DNA of 8,785 bases from an uncultured Porphyromonadaceae bacterium (GTDB taxonomy: Bacteria; Bacteroidota; Bacteroidia; Bacteroidales; Muribaculaceae). Below are positions 1 through 6,485 of the stretch, piece by piece. The notes under the pieces are model-generated. The model was given only the letters and a program-made list of their open reading frames with translations. It was not told the DNA's origin and searched no databases. The stretch is taken from positions 1 to 8,785 of the forward strand of contig CABUTY010000036.1 in assembly GCA_902494595.1 (NCBI GenBank), written 5' to 3'. Position 1 is the first letter of the stretch. Each line of letters opens with the position of its first letter. A program made the position numbers and the translations under genes.

Positions 1-1314
1 ATGCGTGCCCGTGGCGCAAAAGTGACCGACCTCGCCATCATCATCGTGGCTGCCGACGACGACGTGATGCCGCAGACCATTGAGGCGATTAACCATGCCT
101 CGGCTGCCGGCGTCCCCATGGTGTTCGCCATCAACAAGATTGACAAGCCTGCCGCAAACCCCGACAAAATCAAGGAGGAACTCGCCAACATGAACTACCT
201 CGTGGAGGAATGGGGCGGCAAATACCAGAGTCAGGACATATCGGCGAAGAAAGGAATAGGCGTCGATGAACTAATGGAGAAAGTGCTTCTGGAAGCGGAG
301 CTTCTGGACCTTAAGGCCAATCCTAACCGCAACGCCGTAGGCTCGGTGATAGAGTCGAGTCTCGACAAGGGCCGCGGATACGTGGCTACGGTACTGGTAC
401 AGAACGGCACGCTGCGAGTAGGCGACGTGATAATGGCCGGCACCAACTACGGCAAGGTCAAGGCAATGTTCAACGAGCGTAACCAGCGCGTCAAGGAAGC
501 AGGACCGGCCACGCCTGTACAGGTGCTGGGACTGAACGGCGCCCCTACAGCCGGCGACACATTCAACGTGATGGGCAGCGAGCAGGAGGCCCGCGAGATT
601 ACCAACAAGCGCGAGCAGCTGCAGCGAGAGCTTGGTCTGCGCACCAAGAAGCGTCTCGGTCTTGAAGAGCTTGGCCGTCGCCGCGCCCTCAACGACTTCC
701 ACGAGCTCAACCTCGTGGTCAAAGGAGATGTCGACGGCTCCATCGAAGCCCTCAGCGACGCGCTGCTGAAGCTCTCCACACCCGAAGTACAGGTAAACGT
801 GCTGCACAAAGGTGTGGGAGCGATATCCGAAAGCGACGTCACCCTGGCCGCAGCCTCCGACGCCATCATCATCGGCTTCCAGGTACGTCCCTCCGCACAG
901 GCCCGCAAGGAAGCCGAACAGGAAGGCGTGGAAATACGTCTCTACTCCGTGATTTACAAAGCCATTGAGGAAGTACGCGACGCCATGGAAGGCATGCTCG
1001 CCCCCGAAATCAAGGAAGAGATTATCGGCAACGCCGAAGTGCTCCAGACATACCACATATCGAAGGTGGGCACCATTGCCGGCGCCCTGGTACGCGACGG
1101 CAAGATCAAACGCACCGCCAAAGTGCGCGTGATCCGCGACGGTATCGTGATATATACCGGCGAGCTCGGAAGCCTCAAGCGATTCAAGGACGATGCCAAG
1201 GAAGTGCTCTCCGGCTACGACTGCGGCCTCTCCGTACAGGGATACAACGACATCCGAGAGGGCGACCTCATAGAAGCCTTCGAGGAAGTGGAGGTTAAGA
1301 AATCCCTCAAATAA
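1..1314 (+). CDS. infB: Translation initiation factor IF-2, C-terminal part (5' end outside window)
   Basis: IF-2 is the GTPase that brings fMet-tRNA to the 30S subunit and promotes subunit joining in the cytoplasm. The window opens inside the G domain: the first residues, [10 protein letters not shown], normally follow the DTPGHEAF (G3) motif, so the first Met is internal and not a start. The guanine-specificity motif NKID is at residues 45-48 and the SAKKG (G5) motif at 81-85. Residues from about 105 to 200 form the domain II beta-barrel. The linking IF2 domain follows, and the last 95 or so residues are the fMet-tRNA-binding C2 domain, including GYDCGL and the [13 protein letters not shown] ending. 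The stop is TAA. The C-terminus is of normal length and nothing is broken. In Bacteroidota infB commonly follows nusA, which would lie off the left edge. A GC-rich hairpin lies 17 bases past the stop. Identification is very secure. Confidence 0.97.
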   Translation: MRARGAKVTDLAIIIVAADDDVMPQTIEAINHASAAGVPMVFAINKIDKPAANPDKIKEELANMNYLVEEWGGKYQSQDISAKKGIGVDELMEKVLLEAELLDLKANPNRNAVGSVIESSLDKGRGYVATVLVQNGTLRVGDVIMAGTNYGKVKAMFNERNQRVKEAGPATPVQVLGLNGAPTAGDTFNVMGSEQEAREITNKREQLQRELGLRTKKRLGLEELGRRRALNDFHELNLVVKGDVDGSIEALSDALLKLSTPEVQVNVLHKGVGAISESDVTLAAASDAIIIGFQVRPSAQARKEAEQEGVEIRLYSVIYKAIEEVRDAMEGMLAPEIKEEIIGNAEVLQTYHISKVGTIAGALVRDGKIKRTAKVRVIRDGIVIYTGELGSLKRFKDDAKEVLSGYDCGLSVQGYNDIREGDLIEAFEEVEVKKSLK

Positions 1315-1331
1315 GGAAACATAAGCATAAG

Positions 1332-1371
1332 AAATGCCGGAGTGTCCCCCACGGGGAGCATCCCGGCATTT
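1332..1371 (+). terminator. GC-rich hairpin between infB and folK, probable terminator or leaky attenuator
   Basis: AAATGCCGG at 1332-1340 pairs exactly with CCGGCATTT at 1363-1371. An inner TCCCC/GGGGA stem (1345-1349 with 1353-1357) caps it, with a small mismatched region between the two stems. The 3' flank is T-rich but interrupted (TTTCCTTTATC), so it is not an ideal U tract. The position just after infB suits intrinsic termination. However, folK starts only 16 bases beyond the hairpin and has no evident promoter in that gap. Read-through, or a structured folK leader, is therefore possible. Confidence 0.6.
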
Positions 1372-1387
1372 CCTTTATCAAACAAAC

Positions 1388-1882
1388 ATGAATTACTTCA
1401 TCAACATAGGGAGCAACCTTGGCGACCGGAGGCTTAACATCAGCCGGGCGCTGCAGCGCATCATGGGGCTTTACGGCTGGTTCGACATGTCGAAGGCCAT
1501 GGAGAGCGAGCCGTGGGGGTATGAGAGTCCCAACACGTTCATGAACGTCGGCATACGGCTCGTATCAGCGCTCCCGCCCGAAGAGATGCTCCACAGTCTG
1601 CAGACCATAGAGAAAGAGCTGGGCGACGCGCCTCACCGCAATGCCGACGGCAGCTACGCCGACAGAACAATAGATATTGACATCGTGGCCGTTGACGAAC
1701 TTGAGATCGACATGCCCGGTCTGACAGTCCCCCATCCCCGCCTGCCCGAAAGAAAGTTCTTCCTACGGCCCATGGCCGAACTGGCCCCCATATGGAAACA
1801 TCCCGCCACAGGCAAGACCTGCAGCGAGATGCTCAAAGAACTCGACAGCCAGAAGACCGACGAGTCTGTGTGTGCGCTCTAA
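1388..1882 (+). CDS. folK: 2-amino-4-hydroxy-6-hydroxymethyldihydropteridine pyrophosphokinase (HPPK)
   Basis: This cytoplasmic enzyme transfers pyrophosphate from ATP to 6-hydroxymethyl-7,8-dihydropterin, the step before dihydropteroate synthase in folate synthesis. The 164 residues match the usual single-domain length of about 160. The N-terminal IGSNLGDR lies at residues 7-14. The signature ADRTIDIDIV at 91-100 carries the two Mg-binding aspartates, D96 and D98. The TVPHPRLPER segment at 113-122 supplies H116 and R122, which correspond to the catalytic-loop His and Arg of the E. coli enzyme. The ATG at 1388 is preferred because HPPK proteins begin a few residues before IGSN. The in-frame ATG at 1334 would add 18 unrelated residues and lies inside a hairpin stem. 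The leader is A-rich (CAAACAAAC) with no Shine-Dalgarno sequence, as is usual in Bacteroidota. The stop is TAA, 5 bases from the stop of a convergent small gene. Confidence 0.95.
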   Translation: MNYFINIGSNLGDRRLNISRALQRIMGLYGWFDMSKAMESEPWGYESPNTFMNVGIRLVSALPPEEMLHSLQTIEKELGDAPHRNADGSYADRTIDIDIVAVDELEIDMPGLTVPHPRLPERKFFLRPMAELAPIWKHPATGKTCSEMLKELDSQKTDESVCAL

Positions 1883-1887
1883 GGGTA

Positions 1888-2112
1888 TCAGAGAAGATGA
1901 TGTTTTCTATGACCGAGGTCACGCTCAAGCACCTTCACGTCGTGATGGATCTTGCCCAGCTTGCACACGGCGGCTATCGCCATGCCGAATGTGGCAGCGG
2001 CTATGGCCAGATGTCCCAGACGTACATACTTCTTAACCGTATGATAATGCGGACACATGGCATGCTCCAGCATCTCACGCCCTTCTTCATGCAGTTCTTC
2101 TGTCTTTTTCAT
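1888..2112 (-). CDS. Hypothetical small His-rich protein with one membrane helix
   Basis: I do not recognise this 74-residue product. It starts with a charged, helix-prone region (MKKTEELHEEGREMLEHAM), then a CPHYH motif at residues 20-24. A hydrophobic, Ala-rich stretch follows at about 32-50, long enough for one membrane span, and then a basic, His-rich tail that includes HH at 56-57 and HH at 71-72. Ten of 74 residues are His. The ATG at 2112 is chosen because the extended frame, from 2253, would overlap the prfB start codon and add a basic, low-complexity segment encoded by the A/T-rich spacer. A TAnnTTTG-type box lies about 70 bases upstream on this strand. The stop is TGA. The gene is convergent with folK and divergent from prfB. 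A chance open frame is possible, but the ordered charged-helix, membrane-span, basic-tail layout favours a real gene. Confidence 0.55.
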   Translation of the reverse strand: MKKTEELHEEGREMLEHAMCPHYHTVKKYVRLGHLAIAAATFGMAIAAVCKLGKIHHDVKVLERDLGHRKHHLL

Positions 2113-2113
2113 A

Positions 2114-2130
2114 ATTTCAGATTTCAGATT
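2114..2130. repeat. Short 7-bp tandem repeat in the leader of the small protein gene
   Basis: ATTTCAG occurs twice in tandem (2114-2120 and 2121-2127), followed by a partial third unit, ATT. Read on the minus strand it is CTGAAAT repeated directly before the start codon at 2112. It occupies the place where a ribosome binding site would sit, and no Shine-Dalgarno sequence is present. With about 2.4 copies it may be coincidental. Confidence 0.4.
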
Positions 2131-2181
2131 AAAGTCAAGACTGTTGCATAAGAGCCATATCTGACCCTTGCATAGTAACAA

Positions 2182-2189
2182 CAAACGTA
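2182..2189 (-). promoter_or_regulatory. Bacteroidota-type -7 box for the small minus-strand gene
   Basis: The minus strand reads TACGTTTG here, an exact match to the Bacteroidota -7 consensus TAnnTTTG. Transcription would start a few bases downstream and give a leader of roughly 60 bases before the ATG at 2112. I found no TTTG at the -33 distance, so only half of the promoter is supported. Confidence 0.35.
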
Positions 2190-2238
2190 CATATCTTCTG
2201 TTTTGACTCTTAGATTTTTTTAACCGTAAGGAAATTAG

Positions 2239-2246
2239 TAATTTTG
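2239..2246 (+). promoter_or_regulatory. Bacteroidota-type -7 box directly before prfB
   Basis: TAATTTTG matches the TAnnTTTG consensus and ends 5 bases before the prfB ATG. An expected -33 TTTG is replaced by a T run at 2215-2221, at about the right distance. If used, the transcript would begin at or within a few bases of the start codon and be nearly leaderless. The AAGGA at 2228-2232 is too far from the ATG (19 bases) to act as an ordinary Shine-Dalgarno sequence. Confidence 0.4.
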
Positions 2247-2251
2247 CAATC

Positions 2252-3370
2252 ATGATAACCGGAGAACAGCTAAAGGAATTGGAAAGGCGCGTTCAGGACC
2301 TGAACCGCTATCTCGACATAGAGAATAAGAAAATAGAAGTTGAGGAGGAAGAGCTACGCACCCATGTTGCGGATTTCTGGGAAGACCGGGAGAAAGCGGA
2401 AGCCCAGATGCGCAAGATCAAGGGTCTCCACTTCTGGATAGACTCGTATACGGCATTGACTCGCCAGCTTGAGGAACTCAGACTCTCGATGGATTTCCTG
2501 AAAGAGGGGCTTGTGACCGAAGAGGAAATCGACGCTGCGTATGCCACGGCGGAAGAGTCGGTGGAGAAACTGGAGCTTCGCAACATGCTTCGTCGCGACG
2601 AGGACAAGATGGACGTGGTTCTGAAAATCAACTCGGGAGCCGGGGGCACGGAGAGTCAGGATTGGGCGCAGATGCTTATGCGTCTCTACCTCCGATATGC
2701 CGAACGGCATGGCTACAAGACATCGATAGCGCAACTCCTCGAAGGCGACGAGGCCGGCATAAAGTCGGTGACCATCAACATCGAGGGCGACTATGCCTAC
2801 GGTTTTCTGAAGAGCGAGAACGGCGTACACCGTCTGGTGCGCGTAAGCCCCTACAATGCCCAGGGCAAACGCATGACATCGTTCGCATCCGTATTCGTCA
2901 CCCCGCTTGTCGACGACTCGATAGAGGTCAATGTGGAACCGGCCCGTATCTCCTGGGACACTTTCCGTTCAGGAGGCGCCGGCGGCCAGAACGTCAACAA
3001 GGTGGAGTCGGGTGTGCGTCTGCGCTATCAATATACCGACCCCTATACCGGCGAGGAAGAGGAAATCCTGATAGAGAATACCGAGACCCGCGACCAGCCC
3101 AAGAACAAGGAAAACGCCATGCGCCAGCTGCGTTCCATACTCTACGACAAGGAGCTGCGCCACCGCATGGAGGAACAGGCAAAGGTCGAGGCCGGCAAGA
3201 AGAAAATAGAATGGGGCTCCCAGATTCGCAGCTATGTCTTCGACGACCGGCGCGTCAAGGACCACCGCACCTATTTCCAGACCAGCGACGTCAATGCCGT
3301 GATGGACGGTAATATCGACGGCTTCATAAAGGCATACCTCATGGAGTTCGCCCAGACCGACGACGAGTAG
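2252..3370 (+). CDS. prfB: Peptide chain release factor 2 (RF2), without programmed frameshift
   Basis: RF2 reads UGA and UAA in the ribosomal A site and triggers release of the finished peptide. The 372-residue protein is of normal length (365 in E. coli). An N-terminal helical domain is followed by the stop-codon recognition domain, whose tripeptide is S199-P200-Y201 instead of the textbook SPF. The peptidyl-hydrolysis motif G244-G245-Q246 lies in SGGAGGQNVNK. The C-terminal WGSQIRSYVFDDRRVKDHRT segment is typical of RF2. The frame is continuous from ATG 2252. At the place where many prfB genes carry CTT-TGA-C and a +1 shift, this gene reads TAT-CTC-GAC (2309-2317; Y20-L21-D22) with no internal Shine-Dalgarno sequence. 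The familiar autoregulatory frameshift is therefore absent. The stop is TAG, which RF1 and not RF2 reads. Two membrane-protein genes follow after 11 bases, probably co-transcribed. Confidence 0.97.
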   Translation: MITGEQLKELERRVQDLNRYLDIENKKIEVEEEELRTHVADFWEDREKAEAQMRKIKGLHFWIDSYTALTRQLEELRLSMDFLKEGLVTEEEIDAAYATAEESVEKLELRNMLRRDEDKMDVVLKINSGAGGTESQDWAQMLMRLYLRYAERHGYKTSIAQLLEGDEAGIKSVTINIEGDYAYGFLKSENGVHRLVRVSPYNAQGKRMTSFASVFVTPLVDDSIEVNVEPARISWDTFRSGGAGGQNVNKVESGVRLRYQYTDPYTGEEEEILIENTETRDQPKNKENAMRQLRSILYDKELRHRMEEQAKVEAGKKKIEWGSQIRSYVFDDRRVKDHRTYFQTSDVNAVMDGNIDGFIKAYLMEFAQTDDE

Positions 3371-3381
3371 AGCACGGCCCG

Positions 3382-5016
3382 ATGCAAAAACTGGATTCCG
3401 TAGGCTTCTCCACCGGCTTGCTCATCCTTTTCTCACTGGGAGCGACTTATATCCTATCCTCGCTGGGATTCTTTCTGGACATCCCCTTATCGGTCTTTAC
3501 ATTCCCTTGCGGTGTGCTGTCGGCATTCCTGGCACTTGTCAGGTTTGTCAGGTTCAGGACGCTGCTGGTTTCCGCAGCGGCCTATACGGGCATATTCTTT
3601 CTGACGGCCTTTCTCACTGCGCACCTTTATGATTTCAGCTACGACGGACAATGCTACCACCAGGAGATGGTTGTCCTGCTCGCAGAGGGATGGAATCCTT
3701 TCCTGCAACCCGCCGGCCATGCCGGCACAAGCATATGGTCGCTGCATTATGCCAAGTGTCTTGAGACTCTGGCTGCAACGATATGCATACTCTTCCATGA
3801 TGTCGAGATTGGCAAATCCGTAAATCTTCTGCTTGTCATCTCCACCGCCCTGCTGGCGTGGTATATTTCCGGCCATATGTATCCACGCATCAGGACGTGG
3901 AGAAAATGGCTGTATACAATCCTTCTGATACTGAATCCGGTAGGGTGCGCCCAGGTACTCTCATATTATACCGACTTCAGTCTCTATTATTATATACTGC
4001 TGAGTATCGGTTTCGGGTTCCTCATATATAAAGACATATGCCGCAATGTATCAGGCATCGGGCTGTTTATGGTAATCATCTTGGGCGCCGGCACAAAATT
4101 CAACATATTCTTCTTCACCGGACTGACAGTTTTAGGTATGCTGGTATGGTTCATGCTGAAGAAAGATTACCGGGCCTTCAGGCGAGTCATGCTTATCTCG
4201 CTGACAGCGGCAATATTGGGGAGTCTGGTTATCTCGTATCACCCTTACGTCACCAACTTCCGTACTGCCGGCAATCCGCTGTACCCATTGCTCGGCGAAG
4301 GCGCTGAAGACATAATGACCGGCAATACCCCCGAGGAATTTCTCGGAAATAACCGGTTTACCAACTTTATTCTCTCCTACTCCACACCCACCAGAGCCCC
4401 TTACACCGATTCTCGGATTAACGGATTCGGCATGTCTTTCGGACTCCTCCTGCTGATAGGCGTGATATCATCCGCCTGCCGCATCTGCAGAAACAGGAAA
4501 GTGACAGCGGAAGACTATGTCGTAATATTGTCAATAGCCTCCGCCTTTATATTCGCCCAATCGTGGTGGGCGCGTTACAATCCACAGCTATGGCTGGTCG
4601 TCCCCATTACATTCCTGAAAATGGTGCGGTCGGGCCGGAAATGGATTCCGATTGCATATTTTGCAACTGCCATGCTATGTATAATACCTGTGTCGGGCCT
4701 GGCCGTGACTGCCTCTTATAAGAAAAGCGCCTACATAAAGGCGGCGCGACAGGTACTGGCAGGGAGAACGGTTGAAGGTAGCTGCATTTTCCCCCAGACC
4801 ATATACCAATACACCCCCTACGGCATAACTTTCACAAGTGTACCGCTCGACTCCATACCGGCTGCGGAAAGATTTTCGCTCGACGGCTATTTTCAGGGCG
4901 GCCACGACAGCCTCACTATCCTCAGAGTCGACCAAGCAGACCAAAAAGAGGTTTGGGACAGCATGGGCTTCGCGCGATACATATTCCGATCCACAAAACC
5001 CGATTTCATTCCATGA
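3382..5016 (+). CDS. Polytopic membrane protein, GT-C-type glycosyltransferase-like
   Basis: The exact family is not recognised. The 544 residues contain about 12 hydrophobic segments, from about residue 13 to 443, then a mostly soluble tail of about 100 residues. After the first three spans comes a polar loop, YDFSYDGQCYHQ (83-94), with D84 and D88. An acidic residue in the first large outer loop is the hallmark of GT-C enzymes, which use lipid-linked sugars on the outer face of the inner membrane. Later segments AGNPLYPLLG (296-305) and WWARYNP (395-401) resemble motifs common in such integral glycosyltransferases. The donor and acceptor cannot be read from the sequence. It begins 11 bases after prfB, with no Shine-Dalgarno sequence or promoter seen, and its TGA stop overlaps the ATG of the next gene, suggesting translational coupling. 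The coding call is firm; the enzymatic class is inferred from topology and motif style. An inactive homologue or a transporter-like function is possible. Confidence 0.85.
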   Translation: MQKLDSVGFSTGLLILFSLGATYILSSLGFFLDIPLSVFTFPCGVLSAFLALVRFVRFRTLLVSAAAYTGIFFLTAFLTAHLYDFSYDGQCYHQEMVVLLAEGWNPFLQPAGHAGTSIWSLHYAKCLETLAATICILFHDVEIGKSVNLLLVISTALLAWYISGHMYPRIRTWRKWLYTILLILNPVGCAQVLSYYTDFSLYYYILLSIGFGFLIYKDICRNVSGIGLFMVIILGAGTKFNIFFFTGLTVLGMLVWFMLKKDYRAFRRVMLISLTAAILGSLVISYHPYVTNFRTAGNPLYPLLGEGAEDIMTGNTPEEFLGNNRFTNFILSYSTPTRAPYTDSRINGFGMSFGLLLLIGVISSACRICRNRKVTAEDYVVILSIASAFIFAQSWWARYNPQLWLVVPITFLKMVRSGRKWIPIAYFATAMLCIIPVSGLAVTASYKKSAYIKAARQVLAGRTVEGSCIFPQTIYQYTPYGITFTSVPLDSIPAAERFSLDGYFQGGHDSLTILRVDQADQKEVWDSMGFARYIFRSTKPDFIP

Positions 5017-6452
5017 AAGATGCATGTAAAGAATCCCCGCTATATTTTGCCGCCTATGTATGGCTCCTTATTCCATATATTCTCTTTTTGGGCGGTTGGT
5101 TTCATCTATGGATAAGCGTTCCGCTGATAGCTTTCATAATATACGCGGCGATATACGTCTACTTCAATACATGCGTCAGCCGGAAGAGACGGCAAACGGG
5201 TTGTATGCCAGGTTTCAACAAGAAGCGAATATTCCTGATATTGGCATTGGTGTTTGCCTGGGTCATATTTTCCGGTATCGGAGGCGTTTTCTGGCAGGAC
5301 GAATGGGACCACGGCTTCAGGAACGGCGTCTTTTTTGATCTTGTGAATCATCCTTGGCCCGTGTTGGATTATGAAGGAAATCGGCAAGAATTACTGTGCT
5401 ACTATTTTGGTTTCTGGCTTCCGAGCGCACTGTTTGCCAAACTCACCGGCTCAATGGAAGCAGGATACCTCTTTCAGCTGCTGTATGCCGTTATCGGCGC
5501 TTCCATAGCCATGATGATGGTTTGCAGATATACCGGTGCCGCAAAATTGCGGATTCCCTTCATATTCCTGTTGTTTTGCGGCTGGGATATTGTGGCATAT
5601 CTCCTCTTGGACGGATATAATGGATTTGCAAATGCAGTGTTCGATCTGAAAGACCTGAGTTATGGATATTTCTCAGCGCCATCCACCGCCATTCAATTAT
5701 ATTTTATCTATAATCAGGGCATTGCCATATGGATTGTACTGATGCTGCTTCTCAAGGTGAAGGATAAGGCCGGCATGGTGGTATTCACGTGGGCATTATT
5801 GTCGATATACTCACCGATAGCTGCTGCCGCCACCATTCTCCCCGTTTGTGGCTGGACCATTAAAGACTGGAAGAATGCATTCAGTGTGCTGAATCTGGGA
5901 GCGACAATCATAGGGCTTCTCACCTTATCATTCTATATGTCGAATCGGCGCGCAGCCGGATTCAGCCTGAACCCTGGTGCCGATTTCCCCATATTCATTC
6001 TGTTTCTCACGCTGAGTTATGGCGTCTATCTCCCCTTCGTATGGAAAGAAATCCGGCATGATTACACCTTCTGGCTATTGTTCGGGTCCATGTGCATTCT
6101 GAGCTGGACACGACTGGGCGACGCGCCTGATATGGGAATCCGTTGCGCCATCCCGTCGTTTCTATATCTGACAATCGTGGTCGCGAAAAAATCACTGAGT
6201 TTCGAGAAATGGCCGAGACTCCGGAAAGTTCTTTTTATCGTTGTCTTTTCAATAGGCGCGATATCACCACTCGGCATTTATGCCAGAGCGGCGTATCATA
6301 ACCTGTCATATTATCGCGGCAGAATCAACTCCATGAAAAGCGAGCCATATCCCACGCTTTTCATGGATAATCCCTGCCACGACAATTTCATAGGCTCTAC
6401 CGATAGCTTCTATGCCCGCTATCTGATGCCCAAGAGGGCGCGTCTATCATGA
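5013..6452 (+). CDS. Second polytopic membrane protein, GT-C-like, overlapping the first
   Basis: The 479-residue protein has roughly 12 hydrophobic segments. After three N-terminal spans lies WQDEWDHGF (94-102) with D96, E97 and D99, then LVNHPWPVLDY at 110-120. I recall an uncharacterised bacterial membrane family with a similar first loop (an acidic D/W/H cluster followed by a short segment ending in WP). It also has a later loop like DLSYGYFSAPSTAIQLYFI (214-232) and a conserved region near LGDAPDMGIRCAIPS (368-382). This architecture suggests a GT-C-fold transferase, but the substrate is unknown. The ATG at 5013 is preferred because ATGA overlaps the stop of the preceding gene, the classic arrangement for translational coupling. 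The in-frame ATG at 4953 would bury 60 bases in that gene. The short tail (about 426-479) is polar. The stop, TGA, lies in the loop of a hairpin. The pair may work together or on successive steps. Confidence 0.85.
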   Translation: MKDACKESPLYFAAYVWLLIPYILFLGGWFHLWISVPLIAFIIYAAIYVYFNTCVSRKRRQTGCMPGFNKKRIFLILALVFAWVIFSGIGGVFWQDEWDHGFRNGVFFDLVNHPWPVLDYEGNRQELLCYYFGFWLPSALFAKLTGSMEAGYLFQLLYAVIGASIAMMMVCRYTGAAKLRIPFIFLLFCGWDIVAYLLLDGYNGFANAVFDLKDLSYGYFSAPSTAIQLYFIYNQGIAIWIVLMLLLKVKDKAGMVVFTWALLSIYSPIAAAATILPVCGWTIKDWKNAFSVLNLGATIIGLLTLSFYMSNRRAAGFSLNPGADFPIFILFLTLSYGVYLPFVWKEIRHDYTFWLLFGSMCILSWTRLGDAPDMGIRCAIPSFLYLTIVVAKKSLSFEKWPRLRKVLFIVVFSIGAISPLGIYARAAYHNLSYYRGRINSMKSEPYPTLFMDNPCHDNFIGSTDSFYARYLMPKRARLS

Positions 6453-6470
6453 CACACCCTCTTGACGCAT
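6426..6470 (+). terminator. Hairpin across the stop codon of the second membrane protein
   Basis: CAAGAGGG at 6431-6438 pairs exactly with CCCTCTTG at 6457-6464. The stem continues as ATGC (6426-6429) with GCAT (6467-6470) after a small asymmetric bulge. The 18-base loop contains the TGA stop at 6450-6452. The following plus-strand DNA is A/T-rich (TACTTAAAATTTCAATT) without a clean T run. It sits between convergent genes and is the only terminator candidate there. The long loop and imperfect tail limit confidence. Confidence 0.45.
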
Positions 6471-6485
6471 TACTTAAAATTTCAA

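Noticed and set aside
271..1056. 261-codon minus-strand frame inside infB
   Set aside because: It lies fully antisense to a highly conserved gene and encodes a low-complexity, unrecognisable product.
1334..1387. Upstream start of folK at 1334
   Set aside because: The added 18 residues do not fit the HPPK N-terminus and the ATG is buried in a hairpin stem.
1792..2151. Plus-strand 119-codon frame overlapping the end of folK
   Set aside because: It begins inside folK in another frame, and its second half is the antisense of the more protein-like small His-rich gene.
2110..2253. Upstream extension of the small minus-strand gene to an ATG at 2253
   Set aside because: It would add 47 residues encoded by the A/T-rich spacer, overlap the prfB start codon, and start upstream of its own likely promoter.
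2662..3312. 216-codon plus-strand frame inside prfB
   Set aside because: It is an Arg/Pro-rich shadow in another frame of a well-supported RF2 gene.
4953..5012. Upstream start of the second membrane protein at 4953
   Set aside because: It would overlap the previous gene by 64 bases; the ATGA overlap at 5013 is the usual arrangement and directly precedes the hydrophobic N-terminus.
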